64,000 nt of DNA from Terrisporobacter glycolicus ATCC 14880 = DSM 1288 (lineage in GTDB: Bacteria; Bacillota; Clostridia; Peptostreptococcales; Peptostreptococcaceae): contig NZ_CP117523.1 in NCBI RefSeq assembly GCF_036812735.1, positions 1,984,001 to 2,048,000 on the forward strand, read 5' to 3'. Of this stretch, positions 17,147 through 25,423 are shown piece by piece (the first letter of the stretch is position 1; the number at the start of each line of letters is the position of its first letter). A program made the translations under genes and the position numbers. Below the pieces are notes generated by a model. That model saw only the letters and a program-made list of their open reading frames with translations, did not search any database and had not been told where the DNA came from.

Positions 17147-18970
17147 ATGCGTAAAAAAAATAATAAAAGAAAGATTTGGTTAAGTTTATTTTTAGTGACG
17201 ACCTTATTTTTTATTGCTTTTTCAGATGTAAATTCCAGTTCTTATGCTGAAAAATCCACTACTTTAAATACAAGAAAATATTCTGGATTTGTTAAGAAAT
17301 CTGGTAAAATCTATTACTATAGTCCTAAAACAGGTAAAAAATTAACAGGATTTAGAACTATAAAAGGTGAAAAATATTATTTTTCAAAATCATCAGGTCA
17401 AGCATTAACAGGCCTTAGAACAATAGAAGGAAAAAAATATTATTTTTCAAAATCATCAGGTCAGGCTCTGACAGGATTTAGAACTATAAAAGGTGAAAAA
17501 TATTACTTCTCACCATCATCGTGTGAGGCTCTGACAGGATTTAGAACTATAAAAGGTGAAAAATATTACTTCTCACCATCATCATGTGAAGCATTAACAG
17601 GACTTAAAACAATAAAAGGTGAAAAATATTACTTTGCAACATCATCATGTGAAGCATTAACAGGACTTAAAACAATAAAAGGGAAAAAATATTACTTCTC
17701 ACCATCATCATGTGAAGCATTAACAGGACTTAAAACAATAAAAGGGAAAAAATATTACTTCTCAAAATCATCATGTGAAGCATTAACAGGACTTAAAACA
17801 ATAAAAGGGAAAAAATATTACTTCTCAAAATCATCATGTGAGGCATTGGCAGGACTTAAAACAATCGAAGGGAAAATATATTACTTCTCAAAATCATCAT
17901 GTGAAGCATTAACAGGACTTAAAACAATAAAAGGGAAAATATATTACTTCTCAAAATCATCATGTGAGGCATTGGCAGGACTTAAAACAATCGAAGGGAA
18001 AATATATTACTTCTCAAAATCATCATGTGAAGCATTAACAGGCCTTAGGACAATAGAAGGGGAAAAATATTATTTTTCAAAATCATCATGTGAAGCACTA
18101 GCAGGGCTTAGAACGATAGAAGGAAAAAAATATTACTTCTCAAAATCATCATGTGAAGCATTAACAGGGCTTAGAACAATAGAAGGAAAAAAATATTACT
18201 TCTCAAAATCATCATGTGAAGCATTAACAGGACTTAGAACTATAAAAGGGGAAAAATATTATTTTGATATATCTACTTGCAAAGCTATTAATGGATTTAA
18301 GAAAATAGATGGAAACACTTATTATTTTAGTGAGAAAGATTTTAATGCTTTAAGTGGTCTTCAATCATTTGATAAAGACTTATATTACTTTAATGAAAGT
18401 ACTTTTGCAATGACTATCAATAAAACAATAACTTATTGCAATATAGATTTTACCTTTGGTAGTAATGGAGTTTCAAATAATATGAAAATAAAGCCTGGTT
18501 TTGAAAATGATAGAAGAACAAATTTATTATATAATGGATTTTCTAAGTTAGGTCTTCCTTATGGACCTACTGCTGATGGTTTGTTAAGATGCAATACTTT
18601 TGCAGCTTATTGCTATAATTCTATAGGATATACAGGGTTAAATAATCTAAGATCTGATAATCAAGCAAAATATGTATTAGAACAAGGTGGAGAAATAACA
18701 GCAAGTGAGCTTAAACCAGGAGATTTAATTTTCTTTAATATGGAAAATAGCCCATATTGTGATAACAATGGTGATAATGATACTTGTAGTAGAAAGGAAG
18801 TTATCAATGGTATAGAATACCACGTACATCATGTTTCCATATACCTTGGTAAAGGAAAAACAATTGATACTTCATCTAAAACAGGTTATATTAAAGTAAG
18901 AGATTTCAATATGGATACTTCTAGCACTAATTATTATCCTGTACTTTACGGAAGTTTATTGGATAAATAA
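17147..18970 (+). CDS. secreted CROP-like repeat protein with NlpC/P60-type domain
   Basis: 607 aa. A signal peptide (~1-35) is followed by about 18 repeats of 21 residues with the cadence GLKTIKGKKYYFSKSSCEALT (17 clear, one degenerate before them), then an NlpC/P60-like domain from ~460. The YYF repeats resemble the carbohydrate-binding repeats of large clostridial toxins and choline-binding proteins. Thirteen consecutive units carry a Cys at the same place, which is unusual. The hydrolase part has LRCNTFAAYCY (Cys in place of DCSG), PGDLIFF and HHVSIYLGKGKTID, giving the Cys-His pair. It likely cuts peptidoglycan stem peptides at the cell surface. The DNA repeats of 63 bp can expand or contract. 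Confidence 0.85.
   Translation: MRKKNNKRKIWLSLFLVTTLFFIAFSDVNSSSYAEKSTTLNTRKYSGFVKKSGKIYYYSPKTGKKLTGFRTIKGEKYYFSKSSGQALTGLRTIEGKKYYFSKSSGQALTGFRTIKGEKYYFSPSSCEALTGFRTIKGEKYYFSPSSCEALTGLKTIKGEKYYFATSSCEALTGLKTIKGKKYYFSPSSCEALTGLKTIKGKKYYFSKSSCEALTGLKTIKGKKYYFSKSSCEALAGLKTIEGKIYYFSKSSCEALTGLKTIKGKIYYFSKSSCEALAGLKTIEGKIYYFSKSSCEALTGLRTIEGEKYYFSKSSCEALAGLRTIEGKKYYFSKSSCEALTGLRTIEGKKYYFSKSSCEALTGLRTIKGEKYYFDISTCKAINGFKKIDGNTYYFSEKDFNALSGLQSFDKDLYYFNESTFAMTINKTITYCNIDFTFGSNGVSNNMKIKPGFENDRRTNLLYNGFSKLGLPYGPTADGLLRCNTFAAYCYNSIGYTGLNNLRSDNQAKYVLEQGGEITASELKPGDLIFFNMENSPYCDNNGDNDTCSRKEVINGIEYHVHHVSIYLGKGKTIDTSSKTGYIKVRDFNMDTSSTNYYPVLYGSLLDK
17350..18260 (+). repeat. 63-bp tandem repeats inside the surface protein gene
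   Basis: About 14 nearly identical in-frame 63-bp units encode the YYF repeat block. Neighbouring units share long exact stretches and alternate two subtypes (TIKG/TIEG), which points to recent duplication of pairs. Confidence 0.9.
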
Positions 18971-19009
18971 TTAATAAATGAAAATATAACTTTATAGTAT
19001 AAATTTATT

Positions 19010-19046
19010 AAAGCATGGATATAAGAATTAATTATCCATGCTTTAA
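19010..19046 (+). terminator. terminator after the repeat protein gene
   Basis: AAAGCATGGATA pairs with TATCCATGCTTT. The plus-strand tail is TTTAATTAT. Confidence 0.75.
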
Positions 19047-19243
19047 TTATATACTTATGAAATAAAAAACTTTTATAGTTTGGGATATAAATTACTCCTT
19101 TAAGTCTATATTCATTTCACATATGCAAAAATCTATGTAGAACACTTTATCTAAGTATTTATGATAAACATTTTATTACTTTTATCATATAAATATAATA
19201 CGTAGAAATTCTACTAAATATTATCAACATGGAGTGTACTATT

Positions 19244-20095
19244 ATGGACAAAAATTGTGTAAATAAGTGTAATTCTTGCAACATGTCTTCATGTCAGGAG
19301 CTAAAAGCAGATAAAACTTGTAAAAATAAAAAAGTTTACTGCTCTGGGAAAATGGAATCTTCATCTTGCCCTATGTTTGTTGTTCCTGTAAATTGTGGAG
19401 ATTTTCAAATTTTTAATATTTTAAAATGTTCAATTGGCAAAATGGTGGGGTTAAAATTAGAAGGTAGTGACTGCATATTAAGATTAAAAGTTTGCCAGGT
19501 TAATCAGTGTGCAGTTATGGGCAAAACATGTTCTGGAAAAGGTCCTATCTATATTAAATTAAGTTCTATTCAATATGTAGATTTAGGTAAAGAAGTTTAT
19601 GTTAATCCATTATGTAATTTTTCTAGTGGAGTTGGAACTCAAGGTCCAGCAGGACCTATGGGACCAATGGGGCCAAAGGGACCAAAAGGAGATATGGGAT
19701 CACAAGGCCCAACAGGCCCTATGGGACCAAAAGGACCAAAAGGAGATAAAGGAGATATGGGATCACAAGGCCCAACAGGCCAAATGGGACCAAAAGGTGA
19801 AACAGGACCACAAGGCCCAGCTGGTACTCCTGGAGCATCAAGTAAGGGTACAAAAGGTGAAACAGGACCACAAGGTCCAGCAGGACCTATGGGGCCAATG
19901 GGTCCACAAGGACCAAAAGGTGATATGGGATCGCAAGGCCCAGTAGGACCAACAGGTCAAATAGGTCCAATGGGTCCACAAGGACCAAAGGGTGAAATCG
20001 GCCCACAAGGTTCAGCTGGTATCCCTGGAACTGTAGTCCCTACTCCAATACCTGAGTATGAATATAAAAAGAAAAAATACCAAAATAAAAAATAG
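19244..20095 (+). CDS. Cys-rich collagen-like surface protein
   Basis: 283 aa. Residues ~1-125 form a Cys-rich globular domain (about 17 Cys) with a beta-rich core (VGLKLEGSDCILRLKV). Then come about 42 Gly-X-Y triplets, broken once by GASSK, and a basic tail (EYEYKKKKYQNKK). Collagen-like proteins of this kind form filaments of the exosporium (BclA-like) in spore formers. Here the globular part is N-terminal and no C-terminal trimerising head is seen, the reverse of BclA. The ATG at 19244 is chosen because GGAG lies 9 bases upstream; the earlier ATG at 19229 is inside that site. No signal peptide, which fits spore-surface delivery. Confidence 0.85.
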   Translation: MDKNCVNKCNSCNMSSCQELKADKTCKNKKVYCSGKMESSSCPMFVVPVNCGDFQIFNILKCSIGKMVGLKLEGSDCILRLKVCQVNQCAVMGKTCSGKGPIYIKLSSIQYVDLGKEVYVNPLCNFSSGVGTQGPAGPMGPMGPKGPKGDMGSQGPTGPMGPKGPKGDKGDMGSQGPTGQMGPKGETGPQGPAGTPGASSKGTKGETGPQGPAGPMGPMGPQGPKGDMGSQGPVGPTGQIGPMGPQGPKGEIGPQGSAGIPGTVVPTPIPEYEYKKKKYQNKK

Positions 20096-20148
20096 TATAT
20101 AATATATTAATTGAATTTTTATTATTAAATTAGAACTTTGATTTTTTT

Positions 20149-20193
20149 AAGTGTAGATAATATAGCTTATAATTATGTTGTCTACACTTTTCT
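20149..20193 (+). terminator. terminator after the collagen-like gene
   Basis: AAGTGTAGA (20149-20157) pairs with TCTACACTT (20181-20189), followed by TTCT. Confidence 0.7.
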
Positions 20194-20343
20194 ATTTCAT
20201 ACAATTACAGGAACTAATATTGGGTTCCTTAAAAATTGTATATTAGATGATTAACACCTTGATACAATATATGAATATTTCGATATTTTAGGAGGAAGAT
20301 TAGAATAATCAACTTCTCTACATACTTTGGTACGTTGTTACTT

Positions 20344-20502
20344 TCAAATAAAATTTATAGCTGAGTATGTATTCATTCTGTCATCTAACATTGGATATAG
20401 TGGCATTTGGAAGGCAATATTTACTTCTTTAGTATCTCTTGCATAAAGACTTACAGAAGTAAAGTTTTCAAAATAATACATATTTTGTTCTGACGAATGA
20501 AT
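20344..20502 (-). pseudogene. unidentified gene fragment
   Basis: A 53-codon open stretch bounded by stops. It reads as credible protein (HSSEQNMYYFENFTSVSLYA, then RDTKEVNIAFQMPLYPML) but has no start codon with a ribosome site and no continuation in this frame. It is probably the remnant of a decayed gene. I do not recognise the family. The rest of the 20096-20577 gap holds only a terminator and featureless AT-rich DNA. Confidence 0.4.
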
Positions 20503-20577
20503 TTACTCATGAGCTTACTTTTTAAACGAAGCTGTTTATCTATTGTATGGTAAAATATGATTTATCATACTATTTTA

Positions 20578-21243
20578 TTAAATAATGCCCAATCTATTTT
20601 TTATTTCAGGTAAAGATTTTAGAAATTCGAAATAAAAATCTTCTTCTTTTATCTTAATGCCATAACAGCTATCTAATAGAATTTGATTAAGTTCCTCAAT
20701 TTCTTTCTCATCTCTCACAAACTTTAAGCGGAAAGTTAATGCTTTAATAAATTTATACCACTCTAAGATAAACTGTTTATTTTTATTATAATTTTCGATT
20801 CCAACCCAATTTCTTACCTTAACGTCTTTCAAACCTTCCTTAGGACAATTTCCTACTTGTAAAAAGTACTTAAAGTCATTATCTTTATACACTCTTCCAA
20901 GAGGGAACAAACGACAAATATTTGGTCGTTTAGAATGAATCATACATCTACCTTCTTGGTCTAAAAAACTACAGTTCTTATTTTTACCCTGCATTTTTAA
21001 ATATGGTAGTAAAATTTTATTATTATGGCGAAGTTCGATTTTATCTCCCAATAACTCATTAAACTCAATACCTAAATAGTTAACCATTTCATATACATCA
21101 AAAGGTGTAAGTACTACTAAATCTCCAACATCTTTGCAACAGTCACTGCATCCATTACAACCACATGTGTCTGCTTTTACCATATCATCAATATCATATA
21201 GCTTTCCATCTGAAATTTCTTCTAATATATTTATAGATCTCAT
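20578..21243 (-). CDS. YkgJ-family cysteine cluster protein
   Basis: 221 aa with the zinc/iron-binding Cys pattern of the YkgJ family (UPF0153). There is an early GCNGCSDCC cluster (~residues 28-36), then CSFLDQEGRCMIHSKRPNIC with further cysteines, the Arg-Pro pair and CRLFPLGR, and a late Cys in GNCPKEG. Members are thought to bind an Fe-S cluster or zinc; the reaction is unknown. The C-terminal 70 residues are helical and not shared with short members. Monocistronic; the divergent neighbour is the broken CAT gene. Confidence 0.85.
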   Translation of the reverse strand: MRSINILEEISDGKLYDIDDMVKADTCGCNGCSDCCKDVGDLVVLTPFDVYEMVNYLGIEFNELLGDKIELRHNNKILLPYLKMQGKNKNCSFLDQEGRCMIHSKRPNICRLFPLGRVYKDNDFKYFLQVGNCPKEGLKDVKVRNWVGIENYNKNKQFILEWYKFIKALTFRLKFVRDEKEIEELNQILLDSCYGIKIKEEDFYFEFLKSLPEIKNRLGII

Positions 21244-21353
21244 GTATATTAATTTTCACTCCTTGTTTATATCTTTAATTCTATTTTATTATACTAAAAA
21301 TATTATTACAATTTAATATATTTATTTATACATAGAAACAAAATCTACTTTTA

Positions 21354-21370
21354 GTAGAGTTAGACTCTAC
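21354..21370 (+). promoter_or_regulatory. MerR-type operator candidate
   Basis: GTAGAGT-tag-ACTCTAC is a perfect inverted repeat that continues into GGAGCATAGATT, resembling the stretched-spacer promoters activated by drug-sensing MerR proteins (Mta/BltR/TipA type). It lies about 75 bases upstream of the CAT-like pseudogene. No MerR gene is in the window. Confidence 0.5.
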
Positions 21371-21445
21371 GGAGCATAGATTACAAAGTGAAAAATTTTA
21401 TCATATACTTGTTTTACAAGTCAGATTAAGAAAGAAGGGATACAA

Positions 21446-22108
21446 ATGTTAAATGAGAATTTTCATAAAATAGATTTAAAGAAGTGAGATAGATACCAGT
21501 ATTTTTATTATTTTACAAAAATGTTGCCAACAGGATACAGTATTAGTGTAAATATTGATATTACCAATGCCTATAATATGATAAAAACTAAGAATAAAAA
21601 GTTTTTTCCAGCTTATTTATACGTTGCTTCAAAGATAATAAGTGAAATGAAGGAATTCAGAGTTGCTTCTTTAGACAGTGAATTAGGTTATTACGAGGTT
21701 TTACATCCGTCTTATGCTATTTTGCATAAAGATGATAATACTATGTCAAATATGTGGACAGAATATGATGATGATTTTGATATCTTCTATAAAAATTATA
21801 TGGATGACCAAAATAGATATGGTGATAATCATGGACCTATGGCTAAAACTGAAATGGCTCCACAAAATAACTTTATGATAGGCATGGTACCATGGATAGA
21901 ATTTTCTAGCTATACTCCTGTGCCATTTGCGCCTATGACTACCTATTCTCCTATTCTACAAGGTGGGAAGTTTTTAAAAAAAGATAATAGACAAATGATG
22001 CCTTTTTCTATTACAGTTCATCATGCTGTGGCAGATGGCTATCATGTGGGGTTATTTTTAGAGAAATTTCAAGAATATATGAATTCACCTGAAAGTTGGA
22101 TGAAATAG
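21446..22108 (+). pseudogene. type A chloramphenicol acetyltransferase homologue, nonsense-broken
   Basis: The frame from the ATG at 21446 (ribosome site AAGAAGGGA) encodes 220 codons, the normal CAT length, but codon 14 is TGA (21485-21487). That codon is where CAT proteins have Trp in the N-terminal IDL-x-x-W-R/D-Y-F segment, so a single TGG-to-TGA change explains it. The remainder is intact, including the catalytic HHAVADGYH with trimer-interface residues around it (usual C of HHAVCDGYH is A). Translation from the Met at 21521 would lose about 25 residues that include substrate-pocket positions. Whether residual activity exists is unknown. Confidence 0.8.
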
Positions 22109-22137
22109 AAAGTACAATAGGCTGTTGCTATTTACTT

Positions 22138-22178
22138 AAAAAGGAGTATAGATAAATTTGTATCTATACTTCTTTTAT
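22138..22178 (+). terminator. terminator after the CAT-like gene
   Basis: AGTATAGATA (22145-22154) pairs with TATCTATACT (22161-22170), extended by AAAAG/CTTTT, then T-rich. Confidence 0.8.
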
Positions 22179-22248
22179 AAAAGGTTAAAGAATATAAAAG
22201 GTTAAAGAATTCTTAAAGATACATATTATTTATTTTGTTACATTTCAT

Positions 22249-22590
22249 TTATATAATATATTTACTAAGAATCTCTCTTGGTAAAGATGTAAAGCTTTCA
22301 CTAGCACCCCAATCAAATTTAAAAAACATACCTTGTGCAGCTCCTCCTCCAATGGAATGAACTTTTGTTGGTCCATTTATATTATCTAAAACAATTGTTA
22401 ATGTTATCCTATTTCCTACTCTCTGGAAGTATTTTTCATATACTAATAATATAGCACCATTATCCTCATTACCTGTTATTATATGATAATCTATTTTTTC
22501 TCCAGTTACACTTTCTTTAACTATGCCAAAATCTAGTTTAGATAGCGTATCCCTAAGAGATAAATTAACTTTGAAATTATCTGAATTCAA
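22249..22590 (-). CDS. small conserved protein, DUF6054-like
   Basis: 113 aa. A TTG start at 22590 is preferred because AAGGGGG lies 8 bases upstream; the longer frame to 22647 has an atypical sequence and no site. The protein is beta-rich with a conserved-looking Gly-rich segment (IGGGAAQGMFFKFDWGASES) near the C-terminus, which recalls small clostridial DUF6054 proteins. That assignment is from memory of the pattern and is not certain. No signal or membrane segment. Function unknown. Confidence 0.55.
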   Translation of the reverse strand: MNSDNFKVNLSLRDTLSKLDFGIVKESVTGEKIDYHIITGNEDNGAILLVYEKYFQRVGNRITLTIVLDNINGPTKVHSIGGGAAQGMFFKFDWGASESFTSLPREILSKYII

Positions 22591-22724
22591 TTTACTATCC
22601 CCCTTACTTGTTAGCTTTTTATTATTGTAACTAATATGACTAAACACTACAATTTACAATATAATTACAAAGCTAAATTATAGAAAGAAGTAATTATTAA
22701 TACGTGTATATAAATTAATATATA

Positions 22725-23747
22725 TTATATACACTCATTTATACTTTTTCTAGTATGACCATCTCTACCTACAACTGTAGTTGCATGTAACATAGAACTT
22801 ACAATGGATTCCTCTACAGACTCAACAACTGCTCTAAATATCTTATCTATTTCATCATCATGAATCATACTAAAAGATATAATATCACTATTTTTATAAT
22901 GAGGAACTTTATTAGCAGTAGTAAAAGCAAGAACAATATCTCCACTTCCATTGCCTAAATAGGACCCAGTTTTAGCAAGAGAAACACTTGCTCTCTTCGC
23001 TACTCTTTTTAACTGTCTTTCACTAAGAGGAATATCCGTAGCAAGGATAATTATTATAGAGCCCTTTTCTTTTTCATAATTGTCCATAGTATTTATATTT
23101 TTACCCATGTTTTTATTATCCAAAATTAAATCACCTTTTAGACCTAAATTTGTAAGAACTAAGCTACCTACTGTGTATTTTTTATGATCTAGGTCAACAA
23201 CTCTTGAAGATGAACCTATTCCACCTTTTAATTCATAGCAACTCATACCCATGCCAGCTCCAACGCATCCTTCTTTAAAATCTACAGATGCATTTTCTAT
23301 AGCTTCTTTAACATGTTCTTCTTTAATATGTAGACCTCTAATATCATTTAAATAGCCATCATTACACTCCATAACCACGGGATTTACTGTTCCTGTAGTT
23401 ACACCAATATCCTCATTGTTTTTTAACATATATTTAATCAGTGCTGTAGTGCATGTTCCTACACTTAGTGTATTTGTAAGTATTATTGGTGTTTCTAAAG
23501 TTCCAAGTTCGTCTATTTGAATAAGTCCAACACTTTTGCCAAATCCATTTATAACATAACTTGCTGCCATTACCTTTTCTTTAAATATATTGTTTTCGTG
23601 TGGTAGTATGGCAGTGACACCTGTTTTTATATTTTTAGAATTTAATGTTACATGTCCTACCTTAATACCTTTTACATCTGTAATTAGATTTTTATTACCT
23701 TTTTTTATTTTTCCTATTTTTATATTGCTATTTATATCTATCCCCAT
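22725..23747 (-). CDS. P1-family (DmpA-like) aminopeptidase
   Basis: 340 aa, the usual length for the DmpA/BapA N-terminal-nucleophile family. These proteins self-cleave at a Gly-Ser bond and then act as aminopeptidases on peptides with D- or beta-amino acids. The opening ITDVKGIKVGHVTL is diagnostic, as are ASYVINGFGKSVGLIQIDEL and the cleavage region GGIGSSSR, where the Ser after Gly is the new N-terminal nucleophile. The start has AGGGAGG upstream. It follows the DUF5131 gene after 16 bases and may share its transcript. Confidence 0.92.
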   Translation of the reverse strand: MGIDINSNIKIGKIKKGNKNLITDVKGIKVGHVTLNSKNIKTGVTAILPHENNIFKEKVMAASYVINGFGKSVGLIQIDELGTLETPIILTNTLSVGTCTTALIKYMLKNNEDIGVTTGTVNPVVMECNDGYLNDIRGLHIKEEHVKEAIENASVDFKEGCVGAGMGMSCYELKGGIGSSSRVVDLDHKKYTVGSLVLTNLGLKGDLILDNKNMGKNINTMDNYEKEKGSIIIILATDIPLSERQLKRVAKRASVSLAKTGSYLGNGSGDIVLAFTTANKVPHYKNSDIISFSMIHDDEIDKIFRAVVESVEESIVSSMLHATTVVGRDGHTRKSINECI

Positions 23748-23763
23748 GAAACCCTCCCTTAAT

Positions 23764-24477
23764 TTATTTCTTTTTATAATTTATATTTGCTAACTTTGCT
23801 TGTTTGCATAAATCTTTAACTTGAAGTTTGTACATCTTATTATCCTTTAGAAAGTATGTACCACATTGTCTAAACTCAAAATTAACATTTGCTTTTATGC
23901 ATTGGTTTCTAACATGAAGTACCCAATCATAATTTAGTGGCCTTGCATTATAGTCTGATTCACCACCTGCTACAACAAGCTCAATATCATCCAAATATTT
24001 TTGTATATCTATATTTTCAAGTAAAGGTTGAGCTGTGATGCATTTATGTTTTATAGGTAAATCTTTAAAAATAGATAATTTATAATCTGCATTATTCTGA
24101 TTTTCTATGGTACAACATACAATTACATTATCATAACCATCATGCCAGTCTTTTGGAATACAATTTTTAAATCTATCTATTCTTTTTGTTAAAAATAAGA
24201 ATTTTAAATCACTTCTTTCTTTTATCATTTTCCAACATTCATCCCTCCAGGAATCAGCTTCTTCAATTAAAAAATCAGAGGAGAAGCATACATATACTGT
24301 ACCAGATTTTATTTTATAATTGCCGTTTTTGAATTTTTCTATAGGTTTGTAAAAATCATTAGTTTTGATTATTTCATTAGTATTTATATTTCTTTTATAA
24401 TCTCCTTTATGAATATAACAATATTTACAGCCATCGCTACATTTTTTACAACCACGCCAAGGATTCCACATAGCCAT
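23764..24477 (-). CDS. DUF5131 (phage Gp37-like) radical-SAM-type protein
   Basis: 237 aa. The N-terminus MAMWNPWRGCKKCSDGCKYC carries a Cys-rich cluster of the kind seen in the Gp37/Gp68 (DUF5131) family, a radical-SAM-like group of unknown reaction. Downstream features are VYVCFSSDFLIEEAD, FLFLTKRIDRF, VIVCCTIENQ and GGESDYNARPL, all typical. The internal ATG at 24477 is chosen because GGAGG lies 8 bases before it. Family members occur in phages and in bacterial chromosomes and are proposed to act on nucleotides or protein; the substrate is not known. Confidence 0.85.
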   Translation of the reverse strand: MAMWNPWRGCKKCSDGCKYCYIHKGDYKRNINTNEIIKTNDFYKPIEKFKNGNYKIKSGTVYVCFSSDFLIEEADSWRDECWKMIKERSDLKFLFLTKRIDRFKNCIPKDWHDGYDNVIVCCTIENQNNADYKLSIFKDLPIKHKCITAQPLLENIDIQKYLDDIELVVAGGESDYNARPLNYDWVLHVRNQCIKANVNFEFRQCGTYFLKDNKMYKLQVKDLCKQAKLANINYKKK

Positions 24478-24520
24478 ATAAATTTCCTCCATAAAATACT
24501 TATTTATCTTAATTATAATA

Positions 24521-24569
24521 TGAAAAATCCACTAATTTATTAAAACTAATAAATTAGTGGATTTTTCAT
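24521..24569 (-). terminator. terminator of the ispH operon
   Basis: A near-perfect 20-bp stem (ATGAAAAATCCACTAATTTA with its complement) directly after the ispH stop. It ends the five-gene minus-strand transcript. Confidence 0.88.
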
Positions 24570-24570
24570 A

Positions 24571-25413
24571 CTATATTTCTTTTAAGTATTCTATTACTTC
24601 ATCTATTATCCAATCAGGTGTGGAAGCTCCTGCAGTTACACCTGCTACTTTGAATTTTTCTAACTTACTTTTTTCCAATTCTTCTTTAGTTTCAATGGAA
24701 AAAGTAGGTACTATATTCTTACATATATTTACAAGTTTTTGAGTGTTAGAACTATGTTTACCTCCAATAACTATCATACAATCAACTTCTTTTGCCAAAT
24801 CAGTGGCTGATAGTTGTCTTTCTTTTGTAGCAGAGCAAATTGTATTGTTAACAGTTAAGTCTTTTATTTTACTTTTTAACTTAGAAACAATTTTATCAAA
24901 AGATTCTAAGTTAGCAGTTGTTTGGCTAACAACACAGTATTTATTATTATTATCAAATGTTATATTATCAATTTCTTCTTCTTTATTTATTATTATTGCG
25001 TTGTTATCACACCAACCGTTAATTCCTATTATTTCTGGATGAGTAGAATTACCAACTATTATAATTTTATAACCTTTATGAGAAAACTCTTTAACAATAT
25101 CGTGTATTTTTTTTACAAATGGACAAGTTGTATCTACTATATCCATATTTTTTGATTCAGACTCAGTGTATATTTTTTTACCAACACCATGAGATCTGAT
25201 TATAAGTTTACTTTCACTAGGGATTTTATCTAATGAATCCATCTCCATTAATCCCTTTTCTTTATATCTATCTACGGCTTGTTTATTATGAATAAGGGGA
25301 CCTAGGGAATATACATTATCACTAGTTTTGTTTTCTAGTTCATCCCAAGCCATGTTCATAGCTCTTTTAACGCCAAAACAAAATCCCGCATTTTTTGCTA
25401 TTCTAACCTCCAT
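24571..25413 (-). CDS. ispH: 4-hydroxy-3-methylbut-2-enyl diphosphate reductase
   Basis: 280 aa, single-domain IspH. It makes IPP and DMAPP from HMBPP in the MEP isoprenoid pathway with a [4Fe-4S] cluster. The three cluster cysteines are in AGFCFGV (Cys12), DTTCPFV and NTICSAT, and the substrate histidines are in RSHGVGK and STHPE. Many Clostridium species have IspH fused to S1 domains; this one is not, as in Peptostreptococcaceae. It is last in an operon with plsC and cmk. Confidence 0.96.
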   Translation of the reverse strand: MEVRIAKNAGFCFGVKRAMNMAWDELENKTSDNVYSLGPLIHNKQAVDRYKEKGLMEMDSLDKIPSESKLIIRSHGVGKKIYTESESKNMDIVDTTCPFVKKIHDIVKEFSHKGYKIIIVGNSTHPEIIGINGWCDNNAIIINKEEEIDNITFDNNNKYCVVSQTTANLESFDKIVSKLKSKIKDLTVNNTICSATKERQLSATDLAKEVDCMIVIGGKHSSNTQKLVNICKNIVPTFSIETKEELEKSKLEKFKVAGVTAGASTPDWIIDEVIEYLKEI

Positions 25414-25423
25414 AACAAATCTC

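Noticed and set aside
17350-18260. Possible CRISPR-like array
   Set aside because: The 63-bp units have no spacers and encode an in-frame repeat protein.
19640-20030. Second ORF over the collagen region (other frame)
   Set aside because: It is a shadow of the Gly-X-Y repeats, with composition forced by the GGA/CCA pattern.
21485-21487. TGA as a selenocysteine codon in the CAT gene
   Set aside because: The aligned position is a structural Trp, not a catalytic Cys, and no SECIS-like hairpin follows directly.
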